DNA from: Rhodococcus sp. WMMA185 | Lineage (GTDB): Bacteria; Actinomycetota; Actinomycetes; Mycobacteriales; Mycobacteriaceae | Assembly (NCBI RefSeq): GCF_001767395.1 | Contig: NZ_CP017014.1 | Location: forward strand, 4,357,012 to 4,421,011 | Length of the DNA stretch: 64,000 nt | Direction of reading: 5' to 3' | Part shown: positions 51,186 to 60,727 of the stretch, piece by piece | Position numbering within the stretch: the first letter of the stretch is position 1 | Layout of the letters: the number at the start of each line of letters is the position of its first letter | Program-made: the position numbers and the translations under genes | The notes under the pieces: generated by a model | Told to the model about the DNA's origin: nothing | Database searches by the model: none | What the model saw: the letters and a program-made list of their open reading frames with translations, nothing else

Positions 51186-52721
51186 GTGACTTCGGCATCG
51201 GAGATCTCGCGTCGCAAGTTCCTCGCCTCCGCAGCGGCGGCGGGTGGTGCCGCATTCCTCAGTTCGTGGGCGGGCCCGGTCATCGACCGTGCCTATGCGT
51301 ATGACCCGGGTGGTACCGGGTCGCTCGGCGACATCGAGCACTTCGTGCTTCTCATGCAAGAGAATCGTTCGTTCGACCACTATTACGGCACCCTGTCGGG
51401 AGTGCGAGGCTTCGACGACCCGTCGCCGGCGTGGAACCAGTATGGATATGCGCCGGGGGAGGGGCCGACTCCCGACGGTTACATCAATCCGTTCCGGTTG
51501 GACACCAATCAGGGCCCGCACCTCGACGGTGAGTGCATCAACGATCCGACCCACACGTGGGGCTCGCAGCACGATGTCTGGAACGGCGGTGCAATGGACC
51601 AGTGGTTGCCGGTCCACATCGCGAATGCGGGGCCGCTCAACGGCCCTGCGACAATGGGCTATTACACCCGTGCCGATATTCCCGTCCACTACGACCTCGC
51701 CGACGCGTTCACGATCTGCGACCACTACTTCTGCTCGGTGCTCGGTCCCACCGACCCGAACAGGTTGTACTGGGTCAGCGCGACGATCGACCCCGACGGT
51801 CGAGCCGGCGGCCCGCTCGTCGAGACGCCGACGCTGATTCCCAAGCTCGTCTACTCCTGGCGCACCTACCCGGAGAACCTGCAGGAAGCAGGAGTCAGTT
51901 GGAAGGTGTACGCGAACAAGGATGTCGGCCCGGTGTCGAGCGTCTTGCTCGACGGGATGCTGGGCTCGTTCACGCAATACGGCGACCCGACGTCCGATCT
52001 CGTGCGTCGCGGCATCGATCCGATCTACCCCAACGACTTCCGCGCCGATGTCGAGGGCGGTACCTTGCCGTCGGTGTCCTGGATCGTCCCGAGCGTCTTC
52101 ACGTGCGAGCACCCGGCGTTGCCTCCGGCCGGGGGAGCGGTCGGGATCGTCGAGGTGCTCGACATTCTCACTTCGAACCCCGAGATCTGGGAGAAGACGG
52201 CGCTGATCATCAGCTACGACGAGAACGGTGGGTTCTTCGACCACGTCCCGCCACCCACGGCACCCCCAGGCACACCGGGGGAGTTTCTCACCGTGCCGCT
52301 CGACTCGGTCTCGGAGAGCGACGGCAACCCGGGGCCGATCGGCCTCGGGTTCCGAGTGCCTGCGCTGATCATCTCGCCCTACAGCCGGGGCGGCCTGGTC
52401 GCATCCGACACCTTCGATCACACGTCGCAACTGCGGCTACTCGAGACGCGGTTCGGCGTCCCGGTCCCCAATCTGACCGAATGGCGCCGCGGAGTCACCG
52501 GCGACATGACGTCGGCGTTCGACTTCGGTTCTGCGCCTGACGTCGGTGTGCCCGCGATGACCGACCCCGGGCCTCGGCTGCAGGCTGCCATCGCGCAGTG
52601 CGGTGTCAATGTTGTCGCCGGAACGTTGAACGTTGGTGCGCCGTATCCCGTTCCGCCGAACTCGATGCCGGTGCAGGAACAATCACCGCTAAGGCGACGC
52701 CCCAGCGGGCTGGTCATGTAG
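51186..52721 (+). CDS. Tat-exported phospholipase C / phosphoesterase
   Basis: A 511-residue exported hydrolase of the bacterial phospholipase C family (alkaline phosphatase superfamily). Residues 1-36 are a twin-arginine signal ([25 protein letters not shown] cleavage). The active-site motif [28 protein letters not shown] is at about 50-77, with the catalytic Thr replaced by Asn as usual in the family. A second metal motif is in [18 protein letters not shown] and a third in [15 protein letters not shown]. It would cut phospholipids or other phosphoesters outside the cell. The GTG at 51186 follows CAGGGG. It overlaps the convergent permease by 33 bp. Confidence 0.9.
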   Translation: MTSASEISRRKFLASAAAAGGAAFLSSWAGPVIDRAYAYDPGGTGSLGDIEHFVLLMQENRSFDHYYGTLSGVRGFDDPSPAWNQYGYAPGEGPTPDGYINPFRLDTNQGPHLDGECINDPTHTWGSQHDVWNGGAMDQWLPVHIANAGPLNGPATMGYYTRADIPVHYDLADAFTICDHYFCSVLGPTDPNRLYWVSATIDPDGRAGGPLVETPTLIPKLVYSWRTYPENLQEAGVSWKVYANKDVGPVSSVLLDGMLGSFTQYGDPTSDLVRRGIDPIYPNDFRADVEGGTLPSVSWIVPSVFTCEHPALPPAGGAVGIVEVLDILTSNPEIWEKTALIISYDENGGFFDHVPPPTAPPGTPGEFLTVPLDSVSESDGNPGPIGLGFRVPALIISPYSRGGLVASDTFDHTSQLRLLETRFGVPVPNLTEWRRGVTGDMTSAFDFGSAPDVGVPAMTDPGPRLQAAIAQCGVNVVAGTLNVGAPYPVPPNSMPVQEQSPLRRRPSGLVM

Positions 52722-54098
52722 CGAGGTATCAGGCTCCCCAGTGGAAGTTCCGTTTCGGTGACGGTGGACCCCGAGTCCGACCACGACGATGGCGAGCGCC
52801 AGCGACACGTACATCTGACTCCTGGTGTCGGGAATGACGATCATCCCGACGCAGAGGACGATGATGGCGGCGATCGTGGCCCAGGTGAGGTACGGGAACA
52901 GCCACATCTTCAGCTTCAGTTCCCTCCCCTCACTATCGAACTGACGTCGCATTCGCAGTTGCGAAACACAGATCGTCAGCCATACAAACAGCGCGATCGC
53001 GCCCGACGAGTTGACGAGGAACAGGAACACCGTGTCCGGATACAGATAGTTGAGGACGACGGTGAGGAACCCCACGATCGTAGAGACGAGGACGGCCGTG
53101 CGCGGAACGCCGGAGGAACTGATCCTACCCAGTGCGGGTGGGGCATCCCCGCGGCGTGAGAGCGAGAAGATCATGCGGCTTGCCGTGTAGAGGCCGGAGT
53201 TGAGGCAGGACAGAACCGAGGTGAGGACGATGAAGTCCATGATGTTGCCCGCCGCCGGAATGCCGAACGAGTCCATGACTGCGACATACGGGCTCAGTGC
53301 GACCGATGCGTCGTCCCACGGGAGAAGCGTGACGACGATAGCGATCGAACCGATGTAGAAGATCAGAATGCGCCACACCACGGAGCGCACCGCACTGCGC
53401 ACCGCTGCGACCGGGTTCGCGGATTCGCCCGCAGCGATGGTCGCGATCTCGGCGCCGAAGAACGAGAACACGACCACGAGAATCGCGGCGAACAACGCAC
53501 CGGAACCGTTGGGGAACAGCCCGCCGTGACCGGTGAGGTTGGTGAATCCGGGAGCTTCGACGCCGGGCAGGAAGCCGAATATGGCCAGAACGCCGAGGAC
53601 GATGAAGATGGAGATGGCTGCGACCTTGATCGATGCGAACCAGAATTCGAATTCGCCAAAGGACTTCACAGAAGCGATATTCGTCAGGGTGAGCACGATC
53701 ATCATGATCAGCGCCCAACTCCACTGCGGGACTTCAGGGATCCAACGGTGCATGATGAGCGCGCCCGCCGTCGCTTCGATGCCGAGTACCAGAATCCAGA
53801 ACCATGCGTAGAGCCAGCCGATACTGAATCCGGCCCACGGCCCGATCGCCCGGTCGGCATAGGCCGAGAACGATCCGGTGTCGGGATTCGCGGTTGACAT
53901 CTCGCCGAGCATCCGCATCACCAGGATGACCACGAGGCCGGCAAGTGCGTACGCGAACACCACGCCGGGCCCGGTCTCGCGAATCGCGGCGCCGGATCCG
54001 ACGAAGAGGCCAGCCCCGATCACCCCGGCGATAGCAATCATCGAGAGGTGGCGCTTTTTCAGTGTGTGTTGAAGTTGTGGATCCGCGGTGCCGGACAT
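52689..54098 (-). CDS. Amino acid permease (APC family)
   Basis: A 469-residue inner-membrane transporter with about twelve transmembrane segments. The start [36 protein letters not shown] is the classic AnsP/GabP/CycA signature including the GAGLF substrate loop. [19 protein letters not shown] in segment 6 and [24 protein letters not shown] are the other family blocks. It takes up an amino acid such as GABA, asparagine or phenylalanine with a proton; the specific one cannot be told. The gene stands alone, convergent with phospholipase C. Confidence 0.92.
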   Translation of the reverse strand: MSGTADPQLQHTLKKRHLSMIAIAGVIGAGLFVGSGAAIRETGPGVVFAYALAGLVVILVMRMLGEMSTANPDTGSFSAYADRAIGPWAGFSIGWLYAWFWILVLGIEATAGALIMHRWIPEVPQWSWALIMMIVLTLTNIASVKSFGEFEFWFASIKVAAISIFIVLGVLAIFGFLPGVEAPGFTNLTGHGGLFPNGSGALFAAILVVVFSFFGAEIATIAAGESANPVAAVRSAVRSVVWRILIFYIGSIAIVVTLLPWDDASVALSPYVAVMDSFGIPAAGNIMDFIVLTSVLSCLNSGLYTASRMIFSLSRRGDAPPALGRISSSGVPRTAVLVSTIVGFLTVVLNYLYPDTVFLFLVNSSGAIALFVWLTICVSQLRMRRQFDSEGRELKLKMWLFPYLTWATIAAIIVLCVGMIVIPDTRSQMYVSLALAIVVVGLGVHRHRNGTSTGEPDTSLHDQPAGASP

Positions 54099-54315
54099 TG
54101 CTCACTCCCTCCGGGCTCACTCTCCTCGGCGCAACATCAGGTCGGATGTGAGTCGCGCATCTCGAGGAGTGTATGCCCGCGTCGGCGGTTGACGGAACCC
54201 ACATTTCGGTGAAATTTCGGCCTCTGAAATGGACAAATGGCCTATCTCGCCCCCACCGCACCGCCCTGCAGGGGACGATGATTGTCAGAGGAGTTACGCG
54301 ACGGGAGGACCTCTC

Positions 54316-55392
54316 ATGAGACGGCGACTCTTGGCGGTCGCGGCGGTGCTTGCGGTGGTGGGATCTGCGGGATGCCAGTCGGACGGGAATTCGCAGGCGT
54401 CGTCGACCACTGGGGCAGCGGCCGTTGCCGACCCCACCGTGATCGCGGAAGACCTCGAAGTGCCGTGGGGGATAGCATTCCTTCCCGACGGGACGGCACT
54501 GATTGCCGAGCGCAACAGCGGCAAGATCCTCCAACTGCAGGCGAACGGGGAAGTGTCTGATGTCGGGACCGTGCCCCGAGTAGCAGCACGGGGCGAATCG
54601 GGACTGCTCGGCCTTGCCATCTCACCCACTTACGACACAGACCGGACGATCTACGCGTACCTCACCACCGCCGATGACAACCGGGTGGTGGCGCTCCGGT
54701 TCGACGAAGACGGACTCGGAGCACCCGATCCGATCCTGACGGGCATCCCCGCCGGGACCATCCATGACGGTGGCAGGATCGCCTTCGGACCCGACGGAGC
54801 GCTGTACGTCACCACCGGCGAAGCCGGCGACAAGCCCCTCGCGCAGGACCCCGACTCGCTCGGCGGCAAGATCCTGCGGATAGGCGCCGATGGATCGATC
54901 CCCCAGGACAACCCCACACCGGGGTCCCCGGTGTGGTCACTCGGGCACCGCAATGTACAGGGGTTGGCTTGGGACGACGCCGGTCGACTGTGGGCGACGG
55001 AGTTCGGGGCAGATACCTGGGACGAGCTCAACCTGATCGAACCTGGGAACAACTACGGATGGCCCGATGTGGAGGGCATTGCGGGTATCGACGGCTTCAC
55101 CGACCCGGTGCTGCAGTGGCGCCCCAGCGAAGCGTCACCGTCCGGGCTGGCTTTCGTCGACGGCTCGTTGTGGGTAGCGGCGCTGCGCGGCGAACGACTG
55201 TGGCAGATCCCGGTGGGCGTCGACGGTTCGCTCGGCGAGCCGCAGTCGCTCTTCGAGGGCGAGTACGGGCGACTACGCACAGTCGTCGCTACCCCGGACG
55301 GCTCACTGTGGTTCACCACGAGCAACCGCGACGGTCGCGGCACGCCCGCAGATACAGACGACCGCATTCTCGAAATCTGGCCGGCTCGGTGA
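54316..55392 (+). CDS. PQQ-dependent sugar dehydrogenase-like lipoprotein
   Basis: A 358-residue exported protein. The signal peptide (1-20) ends VLAVVGSAGC, with Cys20 as lipid anchor. The rest is a six-bladed beta-propeller of the soluble glucose/aldose sugar dehydrogenase family: LEVPWGIAFLPDGTALIAER, ARGESGLLGLAISPTY, IHDGGRIAFGPDGALYVTTGE with the catalytic His in GRIAFGPDG context, SLGHRNVQGLAWD and PGNNYGWPDVEG. It should oxidise a sugar at the outer face using PQQ; no PQQ synthesis genes are in the window. The ATG at 54316 follows GGGAGGA. Confidence 0.89.
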   Translation: MRRRLLAVAAVLAVVGSAGCQSDGNSQASSTTGAAAVADPTVIAEDLEVPWGIAFLPDGTALIAERNSGKILQLQANGEVSDVGTVPRVAARGESGLLGLAISPTYDTDRTIYAYLTTADDNRVVALRFDEDGLGAPDPILTGIPAGTIHDGGRIAFGPDGALYVTTGEAGDKPLAQDPDSLGGKILRIGADGSIPQDNPTPGSPVWSLGHRNVQGLAWDDAGRLWATEFGADTWDELNLIEPGNNYGWPDVEGIAGIDGFTDPVLQWRPSEASPSGLAFVDGSLWVAALRGERLWQIPVGVDGSLGEPQSLFEGEYGRLRTVVATPDGSLWFTTSNRDGRGTPADTDDRILEIWPAR

Positions 55393-55399
55393 TCGGTGG

Positions 55400-55726
55400 T
55401 CAGGACCAAGGCTGGACCGGCGGTTTCGCCCACATGATTTTCTCGTCGAGGTGAGCGGGAGTCGCAGCGGGATGGTCGGGGTGTCGAGCCGCCCACCCCG
55501 ACTTCTGCGCGAGCATCTCGGCAACGATGTTCCAGGTCTCCATGGTGCTCGGCGGGTTGATTTCTGCCGCGCGGGCAAGCTTTCGCCGTGCGCTGTCGGT
55601 GAGGTCGAGTAGTTCCTCCCCGCTGATCCCCCTGTCCCAGACGTACTTAGCCAGACCGATCGCTTTCTCCCGTCGCCTCCGCGCTGCGCCGTCCGTGTGT
55701 GCGAAATCAACTTCCTGAGGTTCCAT
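55400..55726 (-). CDS. Small actinobacterial protein of unknown function
   Basis: A 108-residue protein that I do not assign to a family. It is charged and helical at first (AARRRREKAIGLAKYVWDRGISGEELLDLTDSARRKLARAAEIN). A Trp-rich second half then follows (STMETWNIVAEMLAQKSGWAARHPDHPAATPAHLDEKIMWAKPPVQPW). No signal or membrane segment. The ATG has GAGGAG nearby upstream. It is convergent with the PQQ dehydrogenase gene, 7 bp away. Upstream there is a small broken-looking frame that may belong to the same unit. Confidence 0.7.
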   Translation of the reverse strand: MEPQEVDFAHTDGAARRRREKAIGLAKYVWDRGISGEELLDLTDSARRKLARAAEINPPSTMETWNIVAEMLAQKSGWAARHPDHPAATPAHLDEKIMWAKPPVQPWS

Positions 55727-55978
55727 GCTGTCTCCTCGTGCGCGTCAACGGATCCGCCCGGGGTTGCTGCCCCGGGCCAGGGGTCTGGAGCGGCAACAAG
55801 GTGTGAATCAGGTCGATCACAACCGGATCGTCGGAATTATCGCCGATGACCGGAATCCATCGCCACTCGTGTCGCACCTTCGAAACGGCCATCCGGTAAG
55901 GCGCAGCACAGGGGCGATAAGTTCGGCCACCTCGACGCCGTCAGCCACCGTGCATACGCCCGGCCCGTCGATCTTCAT
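55707..55978 (-). pseudogene. Possible frameshifted small gene
   Basis: One frame opens at the ATG at 55978 with KIDGPGVCTVADGVEVAELI and soon loses sense. A second frame then reads VSKVRHEWRWIPVIGDN followed by DPVVIDLIHTLLPLQ. Together they would form one protein of about 90 residues if a frameshift near 55890 is assumed. It could also be two unrelated chance frames. Family not recognised. Confidence 0.3.
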
Positions 55979-56462
55979 GTCCGATTCGGTCCAGTGTTCG
56001 TGCACTCTAAGAAATGAGTTGCGTTGAATGCAAAGAAAATTGCGCTTCGGCTCACTCCTGTTAGCTTCGGATACGATCATTGTCCACCGCCGACGGGCTC
56101 TGCGTCAGCATCGCTGAGTTATGGGCAGACCGAGTTCCGAAGCACATACCGAGTTGCCGGGAATAGCGACGAATCAGCTTGTAGGCCAATGATTTCTGCC
56201 CGTATCGATTCGATCGACATCCTCGTGTTCGAGGGTAGATTTCCTTGCCGGCGCGATAGTGGCCTGCGAAATCGAACCCCTTGGAATGACCGCAAGAATT
56301 CCCGCTCAGCGGACGCTGAATCGACCCGTTGACGATGAACTATACCGATGCTAAACAGGAGTGGGTCAAAGCACAATCCTTATCGCACATAGCGCATCTC
56401 ATCTCTTGAGACCTCAGTTCGGCGCGGTTCGGGGGCGGTGGGAGCACTAGAACGGACCCAGC
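55979..56462. other. Intergenic stretch without recognised gene
   Basis: About 480 bp with lower GC than its surroundings. Short open frames on both strands have no convincing protein character and no family I know. The promoter of the first lyase gene should lie near its right end. Confidence 0.5.
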
Positions 56463-57656
56463 ATGACTATTACTCAAACTCGGGCGTTGGAGCCGGTGCG
56501 GCATTTCCACCACCTTGATCCCGAAACGCATAAGCGGCTGTTTCTGCGCTCCCCGGAAGCGCTCGGTCCGGACGAGGACCGGACGGTACTCGCCGTTGCC
56601 TTGGGGGCCACGTTGTACGTTCCTGCCACGAGGCCAGATCTCGCGGAGACCATCCTCCGCAGGTCCGGGGACGGCGTGTGCTCGATGATCATCGACCTCG
56701 AGGATGCTCTCGCCGACCGCGATGTGGAGGCCGGGCTTCTCAATGCCGTCGAGGCGCTCGATCGGATCGCGATACTCGGGGGTGCGCGCATGCAGCTATT
56801 CGTGCGAGTTCGGGTGGCCGAAGATATTCGCCGCATCTGCAGCCTCTTGACCGACGGTACGCAGGTGCTGTCGGGGTTCGTGATTCCCAAGTTCGGTAGC
56901 GCCACAGCGGTGGGGTTTCTCGACGAATTGGTTTCGATGTCGGAACGCCTGGGCAAGCGGTTGTACGCAATGCCCGTGCTCGAGTCGACAGAGCTGATCA
57001 ATCGCGAGACCCGCCACGACGAACTCGTCAGGATCTCCGCGTTGGTCGACGAACACCGTGCCCGGATTCTCGCCGTGCGCATCGGGGCCACCGATATGTG
57101 CGGTGCGTTCGGCATCCGTCGCGACCGCGATCTGACGATCTACGAGGTCCGGGTGGTTGCGGATGTCATCGCCGAGATCGTCAATCTCCTCGGTCGTGCA
57201 GACGGCACCGGTCACGTGATCACCGGACCGGTGTGGGAGTACTTCGCCGATCGCGAGCGGCTGTTCCGGCCCACTCTTCGCACCGCCCCCTTCGAGAAAC
57301 ACGACATGGTGCACTTTCGTCAGCAGTTGGTCAGCAGCGACATGGACGGGTTGTTGCGCGAAATCGCACTCGACCGTGCCAACGGTATTCAGGGAAAGAC
57401 GGTCATCCATCCGACGCATGTCGCTGCCGTCCATGCGTTGTCGGCCGTTACACATGAGGAGTACCAGGATGCTCTCGACATCCGTGGCGGTGAGAGCCGC
57501 GGGGGCGTTCGACCGTCGAAGTATCGCAACAAGATGAATGAAATACGACCGCACCTGGCGTGGGCCGAGAGAACACTCATCCGAGCGCGAGTGTTCGGCG
57601 TCACCAATGAGGGAGTGACGTTCGTGGACCTGTTGACCGCATCGGGTGTCCAATGA
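56463..57656 (+). CDS. Ter-associated C-C bond lyase (HpcH/CitE-like), copy 1
   Basis: A 397-residue TIM-barrel lyase of the Ter-locus family (C-C_Bond_Lyase, related to HpcH/HpaI and CitE). Typical parts are ALGATLYVPATRPDLAETI, the metal/acid motif MIIDLEDALADRD near 78-90, MQLFVRVR, FVIPKFGSA, RLYAMPVLES and VRIGATDMCGAFGIRRDRDLTIY. The end has GKTVIHPTHVAAVHALS. It is thought to help make a nucleoside-like metabolite in Ter stress systems. The ATG has only a weak ribosome site. The stop overlaps an ATG (ATGA) that opens a 13-14 codon remnant of a phosphoribosyltransferase start, then a truncated RidA. Confidence 0.88.
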   Translation: MTITQTRALEPVRHFHHLDPETHKRLFLRSPEALGPDEDRTVLAVALGATLYVPATRPDLAETILRRSGDGVCSMIIDLEDALADRDVEAGLLNAVEALDRIAILGGARMQLFVRVRVAEDIRRICSLLTDGTQVLSGFVIPKFGSATAVGFLDELVSMSERLGKRLYAMPVLESTELINRETRHDELVRISALVDEHRARILAVRIGATDMCGAFGIRRDRDLTIYEVRVVADVIAEIVNLLGRADGTGHVITGPVWEYFADRERLFRPTLRTAPFEKHDMVHFRQQLVSSDMDGLLREIALDRANGIQGKTVIHPTHVAAVHALSAVTHEEYQDALDIRGGESRGGVRPSKYRNKMNEIRPHLAWAERTLIRARVFGVTNEGVTFVDLLTASGVQ

Positions 57657-57684
57657 CCTCGTATGCCTCGGTGCGTGAAATAAG

Positions 57685-57999
57685 TTGGGGCGCAATGTCT
57701 CTCTCGACCCCGCCACCAACAGGTACGTCGCTCGAGGCGACGTTCGTGGGCAGACCCACCGCACCCTGGCGAATGTGAAGGCGATCCTCGAAGCCGGCGG
57801 CGCAACAGTGGGGGACGTGCTGATGTTCCGCGTCTATCTCACCACGCGAGACGACTTCGCCACGATGAACGATGTGTACGACGAGTTCATAAAGGAAAAT
57901 GTGCCGAGCGGCCAGTTGCCGTGTCGAACCACCGTGTTCGTCGGACTCCCTCACGAGGACATGCTGGTCGAGATCGACGCATTGGCCGTCATGGGGTAG
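57685..57999 (+). CDS. RidA-like protein, N-terminally truncated
   Basis: About 104 residues, against 125-135 for normal RidA. It begins in the middle of the family pattern (VSLDPATNRYVARGDVRGQTHRTLANVKAILEAGGATVGDVL), so the usual first 20-25 residues with GPYSQAV are gone. The catalytic Arg (GQLPCRTTVFV) and the late IDALAVM strand remain. RidA proteins hydrolyse reactive enamines/imines. The only start is a TTG with no ribosome site. With the remnant before it this looks like a deletion product; it may be inactive or made poorly. The end is 76 bp before the PPOX gene. Confidence 0.65.
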   Translation: MGRNVSLDPATNRYVARGDVRGQTHRTLANVKAILEAGGATVGDVLMFRVYLTTRDDFATMNDVYDEFIKENVPSGQLPCRTTVFVGLPHEDMLVEIDALAVMG

Positions 58000-58075
58000 A
58001 AGCGAGCGCGGCGTTCGGCGTAGCAAGGTGTTTCAGAAGCGGGACACCGGTTCGGTACATGTGGTTGGGTGAATC

Positions 58076-58522
58076 ATGAGCCTCGATGTGAATGAAGCGC
58101 AGCGTCCGTTGCTCGACCTGGTCGCCTCACACAATCGCGGGGTCCTGGTCACGATCAAACGTGACGGACGGCCACAGTTGTCGAACGTGGCCTATACCTG
58201 GGACTCCGACACGTGCACGGCACGGGTGTCGGTGACGGCGGATCGAGCCAAGACCCGCAACGCCGCACGCGACCCGCGCGTGTCGTTATACGTCACCACC
58301 GCCGATTTCTGGAGCTACGTGGTGGTAGACGGTGATGCGGAACTGAGTGCGGTCGCGACCGATCCGCACGACGCTGCAGCCGACGAACTCGTCGAGGTGT
58401 ACCGGATCGTCTCGGGCGGTGAGCACGACGACTGGGACGAGTTCCGTCGTGCGATGGTCTCCGATCGGCGACAGGTCCTCCGACTCCGTGCGACGCACGT
58501 CTACGGCACCCAGATGTCCTGA
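58076..58522 (+). CDS. PPOX-class F420-dependent oxidoreductase
   Basis: A 148-residue split-barrel flavin/F420-binding protein. The start reads QRPLLDLVASHNRGVLVTIKRDGRPQLSNVAYTWD, then the phosphate-contact VTADRAKTRNAARDPRVSLYV and the YVVVDGDAELSAV strand, ending with DRRQVLRLRATHVYG. Members reduce biliverdin, quinones or other substrates with F420H2. The ATG follows TGGGTGA. It lies between the truncated RidA and the DUF475 gene (convergent), and a role in the Ter locus is not evident. Confidence 0.89.
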   Translation: MSLDVNEAQRPLLDLVASHNRGVLVTIKRDGRPQLSNVAYTWDSDTCTARVSVTADRAKTRNAARDPRVSLYVTTADFWSYVVVDGDAELSAVATDPHDAAADELVEVYRIVSGGEHDDWDEFRRAMVSDRRQVLRLRATHVYGTQMS

Positions 58523-58619
58523 GTGTCTGCTCCGTCTGACCGGTGACGGTCACAGAGCCGGCGGCAGTGCGTGATCGTGCCACGAGCACTGCCGCCGGGA
58601 GTGAGTGCGAGCCTGAGAC

Positions 58620-59753
58620 TCAGCCGACGCTGACCGGCTTCTGCTCGTCGACGTCCACATCGTCGGTGCTCGCGATCGCGGCAGCCTTGCGGTTGCGCAT
58701 GATGCTCGAGATGAAGGCGGCGCCGATGAGGGCGACGCCGACGAGTCCCGTGACCATCTCGTTGACGTGGAAGCCGATGGAGACGAGCAGGATCGCTGCG
58801 AGTGCGCCGATGGCCCAGTGGGCACCGTGCTCGAGGTACACGTATTCCGAAAGGGTGCCCTTGCGCACCAGGAACACGGTGATCGAGCGGACGAACATCG
58901 CGCCGACGAATCCGAGGCCGAGGGCGATGATGATCGGGTCGGAGGTGATCGCGAAAGCGCCGATCACACCGTCGAACGAGAAGGACGCGTCGAGGACCTC
59001 GAGGTAGAGGAACAGGAAGAACCCGGCCTTGCCGGTGGCCTTGGCCAGCTGGGTGGGGCCGCCGCGAGTTCCCTCGCCCACCTCGCCTTCCTCGGGAGTG
59101 TTGAATAGCTCACCCAATCCGTTGACGGCGATGTAGGAGATCATGCCGAGCACGCCGGCGGTCATCACTGTGGCGACTTTGTCGGCTGGAGCGATGAATG
59201 TGGCGGTGATCAGCAGCAGTACGCCGGCAACGACGACGGCGAGCTGATCGAGCTTGCCGATCCGTGCGAGCGGCTTCTCCAACCAAGACAGCCAAGTGAT
59301 TTCGCGCTCCTCGAGGATGAAGCCGAGGAACAGCATCAACAGGAACATTCCGCCGAAGGCCGCGATCTGGGGGTGCGCATCCGTGAGGAGAGTCTCATAG
59401 CTGGGGCTTCCGTCGGGGAAGTACGCGGCGCCGTCCGCAGGCGGATTGAGGGCGAGATCGATGGCGGCAACGGGGCCGAGGCCGGAGGCGAGCCAGACGA
59501 TGACGAGAGGGAAGACCAGGCGCATGCCGAACACCGCGATGACGATGCCGATGGTGAGGAAGATCTTCTGCCAGAACTCGCTCATCCGCCTTAGGACGGT
59601 GGCGTTGATCACGGCGTTGTCGAAGGACAGGGAGATCTCGAGGATGGAGAGGATCGCCACGAGTACGACGGCCTCTGGGCCGCCGTACAGCGCGGCGATG
59701 ATCAGGGAGATCACCGTCACAGCGAAGGAGAGACCGAATATTCGCAGAACCAC
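58620..59753 (-). CDS. DUF475/TerC-type integral membrane protein
   Basis: A 377-residue membrane protein with about nine transmembrane segments. The TerC-type acidic motif EISLSFDNAVINATVLRRM is near residues 38-56, and a second copy, EVLDASFSFDGVIGAFAI, near 255-272; paired FDN/FDG motifs are the family signature for metal-ion handling. A cytoplasmic loop with acidic FNTPEEGEVGEG lies between them. It is probably a metal (manganese or similar) exporter that works with TerD at the membrane. The GTG at 59753 has AGAAAGG upstream; a TTG nine codons earlier has no ribosome site. It follows terD on the same strand with a hairpin between. Confidence 0.85.
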   Translation of the reverse strand: MVLRIFGLSFAVTVISLIIAALYGGPEAVVLVAILSILEISLSFDNAVINATVLRRMSEFWQKIFLTIGIVIAVFGMRLVFPLVIVWLASGLGPVAAIDLALNPPADGAAYFPDGSPSYETLLTDAHPQIAAFGGMFLLMLFLGFILEEREITWLSWLEKPLARIGKLDQLAVVVAGVLLLITATFIAPADKVATVMTAGVLGMISYIAVNGLGELFNTPEEGEVGEGTRGGPTQLAKATGKAGFFLFLYLEVLDASFSFDGVIGAFAITSDPIIIALGLGFVGAMFVRSITVFLVRKGTLSEYVYLEHGAHWAIGALAAILLVSIGFHVNEMVTGLVGVALIGAAFISSIMRNRKAAAIASTDDVDVDEQKPVSVG

Positions 59754-59812
59754 GAAGCGTGGCCTTTCTCTGATGGGCAATGCCAGGTGGCTACCGCTGG
59801 TGTGTAGATACG

Positions 59813-59849
59813 GGAGAGGGTTTCACGCCGGAGCCGTGAAACCCTCTCC
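59813..59849 (-). terminator. Hairpin between terD and the DUF475 gene
   Basis: Perfect 15-bp arms GGAGAGGGTTTCACG / CGTGAAACCCTCTCC with a 7-nt loop. There is no U-run after it on the minus strand, so it may only weaken readthrough or protect the terD message. Confidence 0.65.
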
Positions 59850-59869
59850 TACAGGAGAACGAAGAATTG

Positions 59870-60445
59870 TCAGGTGTTGACGCCGTAGTCGCGGGCGATT
59901 CCGGCCAGCCCGGATGCATATCCTTGGCCGATCGCACGGAACTTCCAGTCCGCACCATTGCGGTACAACTCACCGAAGACCATCGCCGTCTCGGTGGACG
60001 CGTCCTCGGACAGGTCGTAGCGGGCAAGCTCGGCCCCGTTGGACTTGTCTACGACGCGGATGTAGGCGTTGCGTACCTGGCCGAAAGACTGCGCACGCGC
60101 GTCCGCATCGTAGATCGAGACGGGGAACACAATGCTCTCGATGTTGGCCGGGACGGCCGCGAGGTCGACGTTGATCACTTCGTCGTCTCCCTCACCAGCG
60201 CCGGTGGTGTTGTCGCCGGCGTGTTCGATCGAGCCGTCGGGCGAACGGAGATTGTTGAAGAAGACGAAGTACTGGTCTGACACAACCTTCTTGTCTGCAC
60301 CCGCGCCGATGGCGCTCGCGTCGAGGTCGAAATCGGTGCCGGTGGTCGAGCGGGCATCCCATCCGAGGCCGACGGCCACCGCAGTCAGGTTCGGCGCCTC
60401 TTTCGTGAGGGAAACGTTGCCGCCCTTGGTCAAGCTGACACCCAT
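59870..60445 (-). CDS. terD: Tellurium resistance/stress protein TerD
   Basis: A 191-residue TerD-domain protein. Family blocks are [41 protein letters not shown] (calcium-binding acidic loop), [26 protein letters not shown] and the [13 protein letters not shown] strand, ending [20 protein letters not shown]. It is soluble, binds calcium and is thought to work with TerC at the membrane in metal, phage and colicin stress. The ATG at 60445 follows AAAGGA at the right spacing. It is divergent from the second lyase gene over 282 bp. Confidence 0.95.
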   Translation of the reverse strand: MGVSLTKGGNVSLTKEAPNLTAVAVGLGWDARSTTGTDFDLDASAIGAGADKKVVSDQYFVFFNNLRSPDGSIEHAGDNTTGAGEGDDEVINVDLAAVPANIESIVFPVSIYDADARAQSFGQVRNAYIRVVDKSNGAELARYDLSEDASTETAMVFGELYRNGADWKFRAIGQGYASGLAGIARDYGVNT

Positions 60446-60727
60446 TCGCGGGTCCTTTCGGGATGAGGTGAGTGAACCCTCGACCACTGCCGAAGCTCCG
60501 GGTTCGTCGTGCAGCATCACGATAGTGAATGATGTTCGCAGTGTTTCCCGAGATCGACAACCGCTAGAGCATGTCAGGGCCCAGATTGTGCAGAACGCCA
60601 CTCGTTCGCCTACCCTGCCGTGTCCCGGGAGTTGGGCGCTCCCGGTTTCGGCGGACCATGTTCACCACCAAGCCGTGGTGGACCGCGAGACGAGAAAGCG
60701 AACAGTAGAACCTTGGCACGGGGGACG

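Noticed and set aside
55979-56462. Short frames of 60-100 codons on both strands in the gap before the first lyase gene
   Set aside because: No family pattern, poor start sites and mutually overlapping; I treat the stretch as non-coding.
59870-60445. TerD locus as plasmid-borne tellurite resistance
   Set aside because: No mobile element, integrase or plasmid gene was seen; the gene set is the chromosomal actinobacterial Ter type.
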